Assembly (NCBI GenBank): GCA_964463285.1
Contig: CAYXBB010000006.1
Coordinates: 1 to 64,000 of the forward strand
Length of the DNA: 64,000 nt
Reading direction: 5' to 3'
DNA from: JAAZLS01 sp964463285
Lineage (GTDB): Bacteria; Bacillota; Dethiobacteria; DTU022
Below are positions 42,244-50,444 of the stretch, in pieces (position 1 is the first letter of the stretch; every line of letters begins with the position of its first letter). A program made the translations under genes and the position numbers. The notes under the pieces are model-generated. The model was not told where the DNA came from. It ran no database searches and saw nothing but the letters and a program-made list of their open reading frames with translations.

Positions 42244-43665
42244 ATGACTGATCCCCGCCTATTGCTAAGGACTTTGCCGCCGGTAGACCGGATTATAAAG
42301 GAATCCCCGCTTCCCGAAATGCTGGCGGAATATCCCCGCCCGCTGGTGGTGGAGGCGGTTCAACAGGTAGTAAAATTCTATCGCCTGAAGATTGAAAGCG
42401 CTGCCAGTGGGTTAACGGAGAAAGATCTGGCTGTTTCTGCACTGGCTCAACAAGCTGCCCAGAAAATTAAAAAGTGGTTTGAACCAAGCCTGCGTCCGGT
42501 GATCAATGCTACCGGCATCATCTTGCATACCAATCTGGGACGTTCTCCCCTGCCTGCAGCGTCCATAAAATCAATTACTGAAGTGGCTTCCGGGTACTGC
42601 AATTTAGAGTATTCTTTGGATAGCGGAGGGAGGGGCTCTCGTCAGGAACACCTGGAAGATCTGCTCTGCCGCTTAACCGGGGCTGAGGCGGCGCTGGTGG
42701 TGAATAACAATGCCGCCGCAGTGCTCCTGAGCCTTCATGCCTTGGCGGTTGATAAGGAAGTCATAGTTTCCCGCGGCCAATTGGTGGAAATCGGTGGTTC
42801 GTTCCGGTTGCCGGAGGTGCTGAAATTCAGCGGCGCGGTGTTGGTGGAGGTCGGAACCACCAATAAAGTTTATAGTGATGATTATGAGGAGGCTATCGGT
42901 GAGCGCACGGCGGTGCTCCTCAAGGTTCACCCCAGCAATTACCGGATTGTCGGGTTCACCTCCGAGGTGGGATCCGCTGAACTGGCTTCGTTGGCCCATG
43001 ATCGGGGTTTGCTGTTTATCGAGGATTTAGGCAGCGGGGCCTTGCTTGATTTAACCCGGTACAATCTGGAGCCGGAGCCTACGGTTAAAGCGAGCGTTAC
43101 CGCCGGAGCGGATCTGGTTACATTTAGTGGTGACAAGTTGCTGGGGGGACCTCAATCAGGGATCATTGTCGGCCGGCGCCAACTGGTAGAACGGCTTCGT
43201 CGACACCAGTTGGCCCGGGCACTCAGGGTAGATAAGCTGACCGTGGCCGCCCTGGAATCCACCTTGAAAATTTATCTTGATGAACAACGGGTTTACCGGG
43301 AAATACCTGTATGGAGGATGATTGCCGCCGGCCTCGATGAACTGTTGCCGCGGGCGGAGGCCCTGGCCCGCCGGATTGAATCGCTACCGGGTATTCGGGC
43401 AGCGGTAGAAGTAATCACGGGGAGCTCCAAGCTGGGAGGAGGAGCCTTGCCGCTGCAAAAGCTTCCAACTTACCTGGTAGCGATCTCTCTTTCCGGGATG
43501 GATGCCGCCTTCTTGGAAAAGCGGCTCCGTCAGAACAAACCGCCGGTGGTTGCCCGGGTTCAACAAGATCGTCTGTTACTGGATTTGCGAACGATTTTTC
43601 CGGAAGAGGAATGCCTCCTGGTGAAAGCCGTGCAGGCGGTGGCTGAAAAACAGGCACCGGCCTGA
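42244..43665 (+). CDS. selA: L-seryl-tRNA(Sec) selenium transferase
   Basis: The 473-residue PLP enzyme converts Ser-tRNA(Sec) to Sec-tRNA(Sec) with selenophosphate. It shows 'INATGIILHTNLGRSPLP', 'NLEYSLDSGGRGSRQEHLE', 'VVNNNAAAVLLSLHALA', 'IEDLGSGALLDL' and 'VTFSGDKLLGGPQSGIIVG' with the PLP lysine near residue 296. SelB follows 81 bases on, and selD is found after that. The selC tRNA is not in the window. Confidence 0.97.
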   Translation: MTDPRLLLRTLPPVDRIIKESPLPEMLAEYPRPLVVEAVQQVVKFYRLKIESAASGLTEKDLAVSALAQQAAQKIKKWFEPSLRPVINATGIILHTNLGRSPLPAASIKSITEVASGYCNLEYSLDSGGRGSRQEHLEDLLCRLTGAEAALVVNNNAAAVLLSLHALAVDKEVIVSRGQLVEIGGSFRLPEVLKFSGAVLVEVGTTNKVYSDDYEEAIGERTAVLLKVHPSNYRIVGFTSEVGSAELASLAHDRGLLFIEDLGSGALLDLTRYNLEPEPTVKASVTAGADLVTFSGDKLLGGPQSGIIVGRRQLVERLRRHQLARALRVDKLTVAALESTLKIYLDEQRVYREIPVWRMIAAGLDELLPRAEALARRIESLPGIRAAVEVITGSSKLGGGALPLQKLPTYLVAISLSGMDAAFLEKRLRQNKPPVVARVQQDRLLLDLRTIFPEEECLLVKAVQAVAEKQAPA

Positions 43666-43746
43666 TCAGGCAGCCGGAAAGGCGATAGCTTAATAATTTA
43701 AAGGCAATTTTAAGGAACCGGGACCGGAGTACAGGGAGGCGAATGT

Positions 43747-45645
43747 TTGAAACACCTGATCATTGGTACCGCCGGGCATGTGGACCACGGCAAATCAGCC
43801 TTAATAAGGGCCCTTACCGGTATTGATACCGATCGCTTACAAGAAGAGAAAAAGCGGGGTATTTCCATCGACCTGGGTTTTGCCCCTTTTAGCCTTCCCG
43901 GGGGGCGACTGGCGGGAGTGGTGGATGTGCCGGGCCACGAGCGCTTTATCCATAATATGCTGGCCGGGGCCGGGGGTATGGATCTGGTACTGCTGGTGGT
44001 GGATGCCACCGAAGGTGTCATGCCTCAAACAAGGGAGCATTTGCAGATCCTGGAGTTGCTCCATATCCCCCGGGGAATTGTAGTCATTAACAAGATCGAT
44101 CTGGTAGAAGAGGAGTGGCGAGAACTGGTAGAGGAAGAGGTCCGGGAAAAATTTGCCGGGACCTTTCTGGAGAAGGCCCCGTTATGTGCGGTGTCGGCGA
44201 TAACCGGAGAGGGGATAGAAGATCTCAAGCAGCTAATTGACCGCATCACAGCTGAGATCCCGCCCCGGGACACCCGGGTCCCGTTCAGGATGCCCTTGGA
44301 CCGATCTTTTAGTTCTCCTGGTTTTGGAACTATCGTTACCGGAACGCTAATTCAAGGGTTAGTCCGGGCAGGCGATATTGTGGAGATAGTTCCTCCCATG
44401 ACCGCTGCCCGGGTCCGCAGCATCCAGGTCCATGGCCGCAACTGCGAAGAGGCATCAGCCGGCCAGCGCGTAGCCCTGAACCTCTCGGGCCTGGAAAAGG
44501 AACAGGCTTTACGGGGCGCCGTGGTCTGTGCACCGGGATACTACCGGCCTACTACCCTGGTGGATGCCTCGATCCGGCTCCTGAACGATGCTTCCCGGCC
44601 TATAAAGAATTTGGATCCGGTTCATTTTTATTTGGGCACCGCCCGGTTAGTGGCCCGCCTGCTATTGCTGGATCGGGATGAGTTGTTACCGGGAGAAGCA
44701 GGTTTTGTCCAGTGCCGTTTGGAACGTCCCCTGGCGGCGGAGCGCCGCGACCGCTTTATTATCCGCTCCTATTCGCCGGTAACCACCATCGGCGGTGGAA
44801 TTGTTTTGGATCCTTTCCCGGAGAGGCACCGGCGTTTTAAAACATCCGTGCTCAACCGGTTGGCTGTTCAGGAACAGGGGTTGGAAGGGGATCACAGCTT
44901 TGTCCTTTCCCAAATAGACAAACTTAATATAGCGGATTTTGGCCGCCTCGAAAAAGCCACCCGCCTTCCTGTTTCCGTTCTGGAATCAATTATAAAGGCG
45001 ATGGAGCTCACTGAACAGGTAATCATGGTCGGGGAAAGTGTTATCGGGGCCGATACTTATCGCCGCTGGACAGAGCGGATCAATTCGGAACTGGAACGTT
45101 TTCATGAGGCTTACCCCTTGCTGCCGGGGATTTCTCGAGCTCGTTTAAAGACGGTATTGCCTGCCTCCATTTCGACTAAAGAGTATGAGGATTTTCTGGA
45201 AGCTCTTGCCAACCGGAATGAACTGTGGGTGCAGGGCGATCTGGTTAAAAAATTTAGCTTTGTCCCTCGGATTTCCCCCGCCGACCGGGACAAACTAGAA
45301 CAAATTACCGGAATCTATCGGCAGGCCGGCTGGACTCCTCCTGCACTGAAAGAGACGCTGACGGCGTGCGGGGTGGATCCCCTCCGCCGGGACGAATATG
45401 AAACCCATCTATTATATTCCGGAGAGTTGGTAAAAATATCGGAGGAATTTTATTTCCACCGGGATATCTACCGGGAAGCGGTTGATATTTTGAACCGTCA
45501 TTTTAAAAATTCACCTACCCTGACCCTGGCCCAATTTCGCGACCTTACCGGTAGCTCCCGAAAAATTGTTCAACCGCTGTTGGAGTATTTCGATCGTAAA
45601 AAAATTACCAAGCGGGTGGGCGATCACCGGGTGGCGATCGACTAG
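43747..45645 (+). CDS. selB: Selenocysteine-specific elongation factor
   Basis: The 632-residue GTPase delivers Sec-tRNA(Sec) to UGA codons. The G domain has 'GTAGHVDHGKSALIRALTG', 'DRLQEEKKRGISIDLGFA', 'DVPGHERFIHNMLAG' and 'VINKIDLV'. The C-terminal half comprises winged-helix repeats that read the SECIS hairpin, ending 'LTGSSRKIVQPLLEYFDRK'. The start is TTG 43747 after GGGAGG. The presence of all decoding parts agrees with the in-frame UGA in the next gene. Confidence 0.97.
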   Translation: MKHLIIGTAGHVDHGKSALIRALTGIDTDRLQEEKKRGISIDLGFAPFSLPGGRLAGVVDVPGHERFIHNMLAGAGGMDLVLLVVDATEGVMPQTREHLQILELLHIPRGIVVINKIDLVEEEWRELVEEEVREKFAGTFLEKAPLCAVSAITGEGIEDLKQLIDRITAEIPPRDTRVPFRMPLDRSFSSPGFGTIVTGTLIQGLVRAGDIVEIVPPMTAARVRSIQVHGRNCEEASAGQRVALNLSGLEKEQALRGAVVCAPGYYRPTTLVDASIRLLNDASRPIKNLDPVHFYLGTARLVARLLLLDRDELLPGEAGFVQCRLERPLAAERRDRFIIRSYSPVTTIGGGIVLDPFPERHRRFKTSVLNRLAVQEQGLEGDHSFVLSQIDKLNIADFGRLEKATRLPVSVLESIIKAMELTEQVIMVGESVIGADTYRRWTERINSELERFHEAYPLLPGISRARLKTVLPASISTKEYEDFLEALANRNELWVQGDLVKKFSFVPRISPADRDKLEQITGIYRQAGWTPPALKETLTACGVDPLRRDEYETHLLYSGELVKISEEFYFHRDIYREAVDILNRHFKNSPTLTLAQFRDLTGSSRKIVQPLLEYFDRKKITKRVGDHRVAID

Positions 45646-45686
45646 GTGCCGGTCAGAGTACTGTCAACTAGGTATGATCTGTGTTT

Positions 45687-45856
45687 TAAATCCCCCCGAA
45701 CCTTACCAAAAGGGGGTGCGTGGAAATCCCCCCTATCCCCCCTTTTTTAAAGGGGGGAAAAGCGAATAAGGACCAGATAGTACTCCTTTTAAGGGGAGGG
45801 AGCTGAAAAAATACCAAAAGTCCCCCTTTTTTAAAGGGGGATTTAGGGGGATTTGT
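45687..45856. repeat. Cluster of CCCCC/GGGGG palindromic repeats between selB and selD
   Basis: Three related palindromic units are seen: AAATCCCCCCGAACC...AAAAGGGGG, then CCCCCCTTTTTTAAAGGGGGG, then TCCCCCTTTTTTAAAGGGGGA followed by TTTAGGGGGATTT. The last ends 17 bases before the selD start. They match elements at 30.3 kb, and the sequence type is widespread in bacteria with unknown function. They could fold into strong hairpins that uncouple selB from selD. Confidence 0.75.
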
Positions 45857-45873
45857 TTATGGAGGTGAATGTA

Positions 45874-46917
45874 ATGGCTGAACAAAAGATAAGACTTACC
45901 GAGCTTTCTTCCAGTGCCGGGTGAGCGGCTAAAGTGGGCCCGGAGGCCCTGGCACAGGTTCTGTGCCATCTTCCTTTATCCCGAGATCCGGCTTTTTTAA
46001 ACCGGGATCAACATTTTCCGGATGCCGGGATCTATCAAATATCCGAGCAGACTGCTCTTGTCCAGACGGTCGATTTTTTTACACCGGTGGTCAATGATCC
46101 CTACCTGTTCGGCCAAATTGCCGCTGCCAACGCTTTAAGCGATATTTATGCGGCCGGTGGAAGACCGATTACTGCCTTGAATATCATTTGTTTTCCCTGT
46201 CATAAACTTCCCCTGGAAATAATGGCGGAAATACTGCGGGGGGGGGCCGATAAGGTGCAGGAGGCCGGGGCGGTAGTGGTCGGCGGGCACAGCATAGAAG
46301 ACAGCGAGCCCAAATACGGACTGGCGGTAACCGGCCTGATCCCCACCGACACCCTTAGATTAAAAAATCAGGCTCGCCCGGGGGATTGCCTGGTCCTGAC
46401 CAAGCCGTTGGGCACCGGTATATTGACCACTGCGTTAAAAGCGGGAGTGGTAACTGAGTCGGAAATAGCTGAAACCCTGCAAGGGATGTCTACCTTGAAT
46501 GCCGCTGCCGCAGAAGCCTTTGCGGAGGCCAATGTATCGGCTTGTACAGATATTACCGGATTTGGCCTGTTGGGTCACCTGCACGAGATGGTTGTTTCGG
46601 CCGGCGCGGGTGCTCACCTGAATATAGACGGTATAGGTTATTATTCCGGGGCCCTGGAAATGGCGGATCAAGGTTTTATCCCCGGCGGGGCATACCGTAA
46701 CCGGGATTATTACCGGCCATCGGTACTGGTAGAAAAGAAAAATTTGGGGGAGCAGTTGCTATTGTTGGCTGCTCCCGAAACTTCCGGCGGTTTGCTGATG
46801 GCTGTAGTTCCAGAAGATCTGTCAAAATTGCTGGTAAGCCTGTCGAAGAAAAAGGTAAATGCTCAACATATTGGAGAGATTACCGCTCAGCCCGAGGGCA
46901 AAATTACCTTAGTTTAA
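45874..46917 (+). CDS. selD: Selenide, water dikinase, a selenoprotein (in-frame UGA = Sec17)
   Basis: ATG 45874 follows GGAGGTGAATGTA. Codons 1-16 read 'MAEQKIRLTELSSSAG', codon 17 is TGA (45922-45924) and the frame continues 'AAKVGPEALAQVL' to 46917, total 347 codons. SelD normally has G-C/U-A/G-x-K here, so the UGA is the catalytic Sec (or Cys) position, not a frameshift. Further motifs are 'TVDFFTPVVNDPYLFG', 'ANALSDIYAAGG' and 'DITGFGLLGHLHEM'. It makes selenophosphate from selenide and ATP. Automatic callers would start this gene at 45934 and lose the active-site residue. Confidence 0.95.
45928..45956 (+). promoter_or_regulatory. Candidate bacterial SECIS hairpin in selD
   Basis: GGGCC (45936-45940), loop CGGA, GGCCC (45945-45949) begins 11 bases after the UGA, with some outer pairing. 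The distance and size suit bacterial SECIS elements recognised by SelB. The structure is inferred by eye. Confidence 0.55.
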
Positions 46918-47082
46918 ATAGCCTTTCATTATTTTCAAGATCAGTTTATCCAGTTGTTGGCTTATCCGGCGCGTTTCCCGGCTGTTAATGTTCTCAGAAG
47001 CAGAAGCACTGGAACGGTGCATCTGCTCTCTGAGTATTTCGATCTTTTTATACAGTTCGGTTCTCAGTTTGATATTTTCCAT
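46909..47082 (-). CDS. Spo0E-family aspartyl-phosphate phosphatase
   Basis: The 57-residue product starts 'MENIKLRTELYKKIEILRE' and contains 'TRRISQQLDKLILKIMK', carrying the S-Q-x-L-D signature of Spo0E-like proteins. These small helical hairpin phosphatases dephosphorylate Spo0A~P and delay sporulation. ATG 47082 has GGGGAG eight bases upstream. The last codons overlap the 3' end of selD on the opposite strand by nine bases. Its small size makes it easy to miss. Confidence 0.85.
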   Translation of the reverse strand: MENIKLRTELYKKIEILREQMHRSSASASENINSRETRRISQQLDKLILKIMKGYLN

Positions 47083-47385
47083 GGTTGCGGCTCCCCATTA
47101 TCTTAAAATAAGATTATTATCATTATTATTCGACATGAAGAGGGGAACTCCTTTTTTTGCCAAGAATAATCTTACATATTTATTATAATCTTCCAGATTA
47201 AGCTCAGACAAACAATTAATTATATAGGCAATGCAGGAAATATACTGTATCCGGCGAAAATTACATCATGACTAAATATTGGAGGCGCTTTTCCAAACAA
47301 AAAGGAGGGTAGAGACACATACCTTTATAGGTGCAGGCGACTATTTTTTGTACATTTTGTCGGCTAGAAAATCTGCTTGCGGGGT
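47083..47385. other. AT-rich spacer upstream of the Hdr-Etf operon
   Basis: About 300 bases containing the divergent control regions of the Spo0E-like gene and the Hdr-Etf operon. An AAAAGGAGGG at about 47299-47308 has no obvious start codon after it. I cannot name a promoter with confidence. Confidence 0.5.
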
Positions 47386-48540
47386 ATGATGATGACTACT
47401 GAAGATCTTAGCTTTACTGAAAAGTTTGACCTGTTGGGCTGTATCCAATGCGGGCGATGTACCGGAGGTTGCCCGGTAACGGTACGCAGCAATCTCAATG
47501 TTCGCCGTTTTGTCTATGACGCTTATTTCCAGGAAAAGCTTGAAGAGTTATCCAAACTGGCGGAAGTCTGGGACTGCACTGCCTGCCATACCTGTGCGGT
47601 GCGCTGTCCCAAAGGGTTAAAACCACTTGAAGTGTTACTGGGGTTGCGCTCGCTGATGGTGGAAAGCGGCAAGATTCAACCTACGGTGAGGGACGCCCTG
47701 GAGAGCGTGTTTCTGGAAGGTAACCCCTGGGGGAAATCAAAAGCTACCCGCTATGACTGGATGAAAGGCCTGGATGTTAAAATCGCCCAACCCGGGCAAG
47801 AGGTGGAGAGCCTATTTTTTACCTGTTGCACTATCTGTTATGATCCTAAAGTTCAGGTAATTGCCCGTTCCCTGGTCCGGCTATTAAACCGTATGGAAGT
47901 AAATTATGGTTTTATAGGTGAAGGGGAATCCTGTTGTGGCAATGAGGTGTTGTGTCTAGGCGAGGATTATTTGTTTGAAGAAATAGTTGAGAGCAATACA
48001 GAGTTCTTAAACCGGTTTAATACCAAAAGACTGGTTACTTTATCTCCCCACTGTCTGACCGCTTTTAAAAGCTATTACCCCGGGCTAAAAATGCCGGTAA
48101 TTCACTATACTGAACTGTTGAGCGGCATGCTGGATAGCCTTAAGCCCTTGTTCAAAAACGAGCTCTCAGGACGGGTAATATTCCATGATCCCTGCTATCT
48201 GGGCAAACAGAATTTGATATTTGAACCGCCCCGGAATTTGTTGAGAGCCTTGAAGGGAGTGGAGCTGTTGGAATTTAATCGCTCCCGAGAACGCAGCTTG
48301 TGTTGCGAGGGGGGCGGCGGGAAAATGTGGGTAGAAACAGAGTCAACTCAGGAAAGACTGGCAGAAACCCGGATAAAAGATGCTCGGGATCTGGGGGCCG
48401 GGGTAGTGGCGGTAGCCTGCCCCTTTTGTGTGTTAACTTTGGATGATGCGGTTAAAGCCTTGGGATGTGAAGAGGAGATGCGGGTAGCCGAAATTACGGA
48501 ACTATTGAATGAGGTAACTGAAGAGCAGATTGAAGGTTGA
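47386..48540 (+). CDS. Fused HdrC-HdrB (HdrD-like) iron-sulfur oxidoreductase
   Basis: The product of about 384 residues has two 4Fe-4S motifs near the N-terminus ('CIQCGRCTGGCP' and 'CTACHTCAVRCPKG') as in HdrC, and two CCG domains as in HdrB ('FFTCCTICYD...ESCCGNE...SPHC' and 'FHDPCYLGK...SLCCEGGGG...ACPFC'). CCG domains hold the unusual clusters that reduce disulfides or related substrates. No membrane helix is present, unlike the Etf:quinone-type relatives. Three consecutive ATGs (47386, 47389, 47392) are possible starts; the last best fits the GGGG site. It heads a same-strand run with etfBA, hdrA, mvhD and flx-like genes. Confidence 0.85.
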   Translation: MMMTTEDLSFTEKFDLLGCIQCGRCTGGCPVTVRSNLNVRRFVYDAYFQEKLEELSKLAEVWDCTACHTCAVRCPKGLKPLEVLLGLRSLMVESGKIQPTVRDALESVFLEGNPWGKSKATRYDWMKGLDVKIAQPGQEVESLFFTCCTICYDPKVQVIARSLVRLLNRMEVNYGFIGEGESCCGNEVLCLGEDYLFEEIVESNTEFLNRFNTKRLVTLSPHCLTAFKSYYPGLKMPVIHYTELLSGMLDSLKPLFKNELSGRVIFHDPCYLGKQNLIFEPPRNLLRALKGVELLEFNRSRERSLCCEGGGGKMWVETESTQERLAETRIKDARDLGAGVVAVACPFCVLTLDDAVKALGCEEEMRVAEITELLNEVTEEQIEG

Positions 48541-48640
48541 TTCCAAAAAACCGGCCTGTGATTCAAGACAGATCGGCCCATCCGTGGGTTTCAAAACTCA
48601 AAAGTCGAATGTTTAAGATTCAAAGGAGGTGGACTTATTT

Positions 48641-49432
48641 ATGAAGATATTTGCCTGCATTAAGTATGTACCGGATACCTCGGAAGCCGAGATTAAGGTA
48701 AATGCCGGGGGCACGGCGGTAGACAGCAGCCGATTTTCATTTGATATCAACGATGCCGACAACTATGCCGTGGAGGAGGCAATCTTAATCAAGGAGGCGC
48801 AGGGGGGCACGGTAACCATGGTATCTATCGGCCCCAAAGAGTCCGAGGTGATGATCCGTATGGCCCTGGCCAAGGGCGGGGATAATGCTATCCGGATTGA
48901 AGATCCCCGGTTGGCGGATTATGATCCCCTGATGGTGGCCAAGGTGCTGGCAGGGGCCATCAAAGGGCAGGAATTTGACCTGGTGTTTACCGGTTGCATG
49001 GCCAATGATGACGGGTACACTTCTACCGGGGTGGCCCTGGCGGAGGAATTGGGTGTCTCCCACGCGGCCATGGTAAAAAAGCTGGAGGTACTTGGGGAGG
49101 GAAAGGTTAAGGTTCACCGGGAACTGGAGGGCGGCCTGATGGAAGTGGTGGAGGTGGATACCCCGGTGGTAATCACCATTCAAACCGGGATTAATGAGCC
49201 CCGCTACGCTCCCATCCGCGGGATTCGACAGGCTCAACAGAAAGAACTGAAAGTGGTGAACCTGGATGATCTGGGTATACCTGCCGATCAGGTAGATGCC
49301 TCTGCTTCCAAAATCGTGTTAGAAAAACTATATATCCCCGAAGTGGTTTCTCAGGCCGAGGTTATTGAGGGGGATGTGGATCAGAAAGCCGAAAAGCTGG
49401 CTACCATCCTGGTTAAAGGAGGGCTGGTATAA
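48641..49432 (+). CDS. etfB: Electron transfer flavoprotein beta subunit
   Basis: The 263-residue subunit has 'MKIFACIKYVPDTSEAE', 'FDINDADNYAVEEAILIKE', 'ALAKGGDNAIRI', 'FTGCMANDDGYTSTGVALAEEL' (in part) and 'GINEPRYAPIRGI', all EtfB features. AAAGGAGG precedes ATG 48641. It is 100 bases after the HdrD-like gene and directly abuts etfA. EtfB binds AMP or, in bifurcating types, a second FAD; which applies here needs residue-level comparison. Confidence 0.95.
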   Translation: MKIFACIKYVPDTSEAEIKVNAGGTAVDSSRFSFDINDADNYAVEEAILIKEAQGGTVTMVSIGPKESEVMIRMALAKGGDNAIRIEDPRLADYDPLMVAKVLAGAIKGQEFDLVFTGCMANDDGYTSTGVALAEELGVSHAAMVKKLEVLGEGKVKVHRELEGGLMEVVEVDTPVVITIQTGINEPRYAPIRGIRQAQQKELKVVNLDDLGIPADQVDASASKIVLEKLYIPEVVSQAEVIEGDVDQKAEKLATILVKGGLV

Positions 49433-50407
49433 ATGGGAGATGTACTTTTGCTGGCGGAACACCGCCAATCAGAGATGCGTGAAATTACTTACGAGATGCT
49501 GGGGATTGCCTCCAGGCTAGCCGGCCGGCTGGGCGGCCAGGCGATAGCGCTGCTTGTAGGCAGCTCTTTAGACGATCTGGCCGGCAATATTGCCTCTTAT
49601 GGAATAAAAGTAATGGCAGTCGATCACCCGATACTGGAGCACTATAATTCCGATAAATATCAAAAAGTTATTTCTGTTATTATTGATAGGTTGAAGCCGA
49701 AACTGGTGATGATCGGCCATACTTCTCAAGGGGTGGATCTGGCCCCCGCTCTGGCGGTGGAAAAAGATTTGCCTTTTGTGCCCGATGTAATTGACCTGCA
49801 GGTGGAAGGGGAAATTTTGAAGGTCACCCGCCAGCTTTATTCCGGCAAGGTTAACGCTCAGTTCGCCTTCAAACCAGCTCCTACTTACCTGATCACCGTG
49901 CGGGAGGCGGCGGTTGAGGCCCCCGGACCCGGCGGTACCGGCAGCGTGGAAAAAATTGATTCGCCGTTAACTGAAGACTTGCCTTATCGTAAATTCGGTG
50001 GCTATATTGAAGCCGAGGTCGGAGAGGTGGATATCACTCAATCCGAGGTGTTGGTGGCGATCGGACGGGGCTTACGGGAAGATAAAAACCTGCCCCTGGC
50101 CGAAGAGCTGGCCAAAGCAATAAAAGGCGATATCTGCGGCTCCCGGGCGGCCACTGATGCCGGCTGGCTGACCAGTGATCGCCAGGTAGGCACCTCCGGG
50201 AAAACGGTCAAACCAAAACTATACATAGCCTTGGGGATCTCTGGAGCGTTTCAGCATATTGCGGGGATAAAAGGAGCTAAAACGATTGTGGCGGTTAACA
50301 AAGACCCGGAGGCACCGATATTTACCGTTGCTCACTATGCCATAGTAGACGATCTGCTTAAAATTGTCCCCAAGCTTTCCGAAAAACTGAAAGAACTAAA
50401 GGGGTAG
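49433..50407 (+). CDS. etfA: Electron transfer flavoprotein alpha subunit
   Basis: The 324-residue subunit has an N-terminal domain ('VLLLAEHRQSEMREI', 'LVMIGHTSQGVDLAPALA') and the C-terminal FAD domain 'SRAATDAGWLTSDRQVG', 'KLYIALGISGAFQHIAGI', 'IVAVNKDPEAPIF' and 'YAIVDDLLKIVP'. The gene starts immediately after the etfB stop. It carries electrons between an acyl-CoA dehydrogenase or other flavoprotein and a partner; no acyl-CoA dehydrogenase is in the window, but Hdr/Flx subunits flank it. Confidence 0.96.
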   Translation: MGDVLLLAEHRQSEMREITYEMLGIASRLAGRLGGQAIALLVGSSLDDLAGNIASYGIKVMAVDHPILEHYNSDKYQKVISVIIDRLKPKLVMIGHTSQGVDLAPALAVEKDLPFVPDVIDLQVEGEILKVTRQLYSGKVNAQFAFKPAPTYLITVREAAVEAPGPGGTGSVEKIDSPLTEDLPYRKFGGYIEAEVGEVDITQSEVLVAIGRGLREDKNLPLAEELAKAIKGDICGSRAATDAGWLTSDRQVGTSGKTVKPKLYIALGISGAFQHIAGIKGAKTIVAVNKDPEAPIFTVAHYAIVDDLLKIVPKLSEKLKELKG

Positions 50408-50444
50408 AAGGCAAGCAGGCCAACCCTTTGGGAGGCGGAAATGG

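Noticed and set aside
43747..45645. selB as EF-Tu or another translational GTPase
   Set aside because: The C-terminal winged-helix extension and the position after selA fit SelB only.
30301..45856. CRISPR array from repeated G/C motifs
   Set aside because: The copies are palindromic, irregularly spaced over kilobases and without unique spacers or cas genes.
45874..45934. selD as a frameshifted or interrupted pseudogene
   Set aside because: The stop is a TGA exactly at the Cys/Sec position of SelD and the frame matches the family on both sides; selA and selB are adjacent.
42000..47400. selC (tRNA-Sec) near the sel genes
   Set aside because: I looked in the spacers around selA, selB and selD and saw no extended tRNA-like cloverleaf.
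48541..48640. Attenuator hairpin between the HdrD-like gene and etfB
   Set aside because: GGCCTGT...ACAG-GGCC pairing is short and interrupted, too weak to claim.
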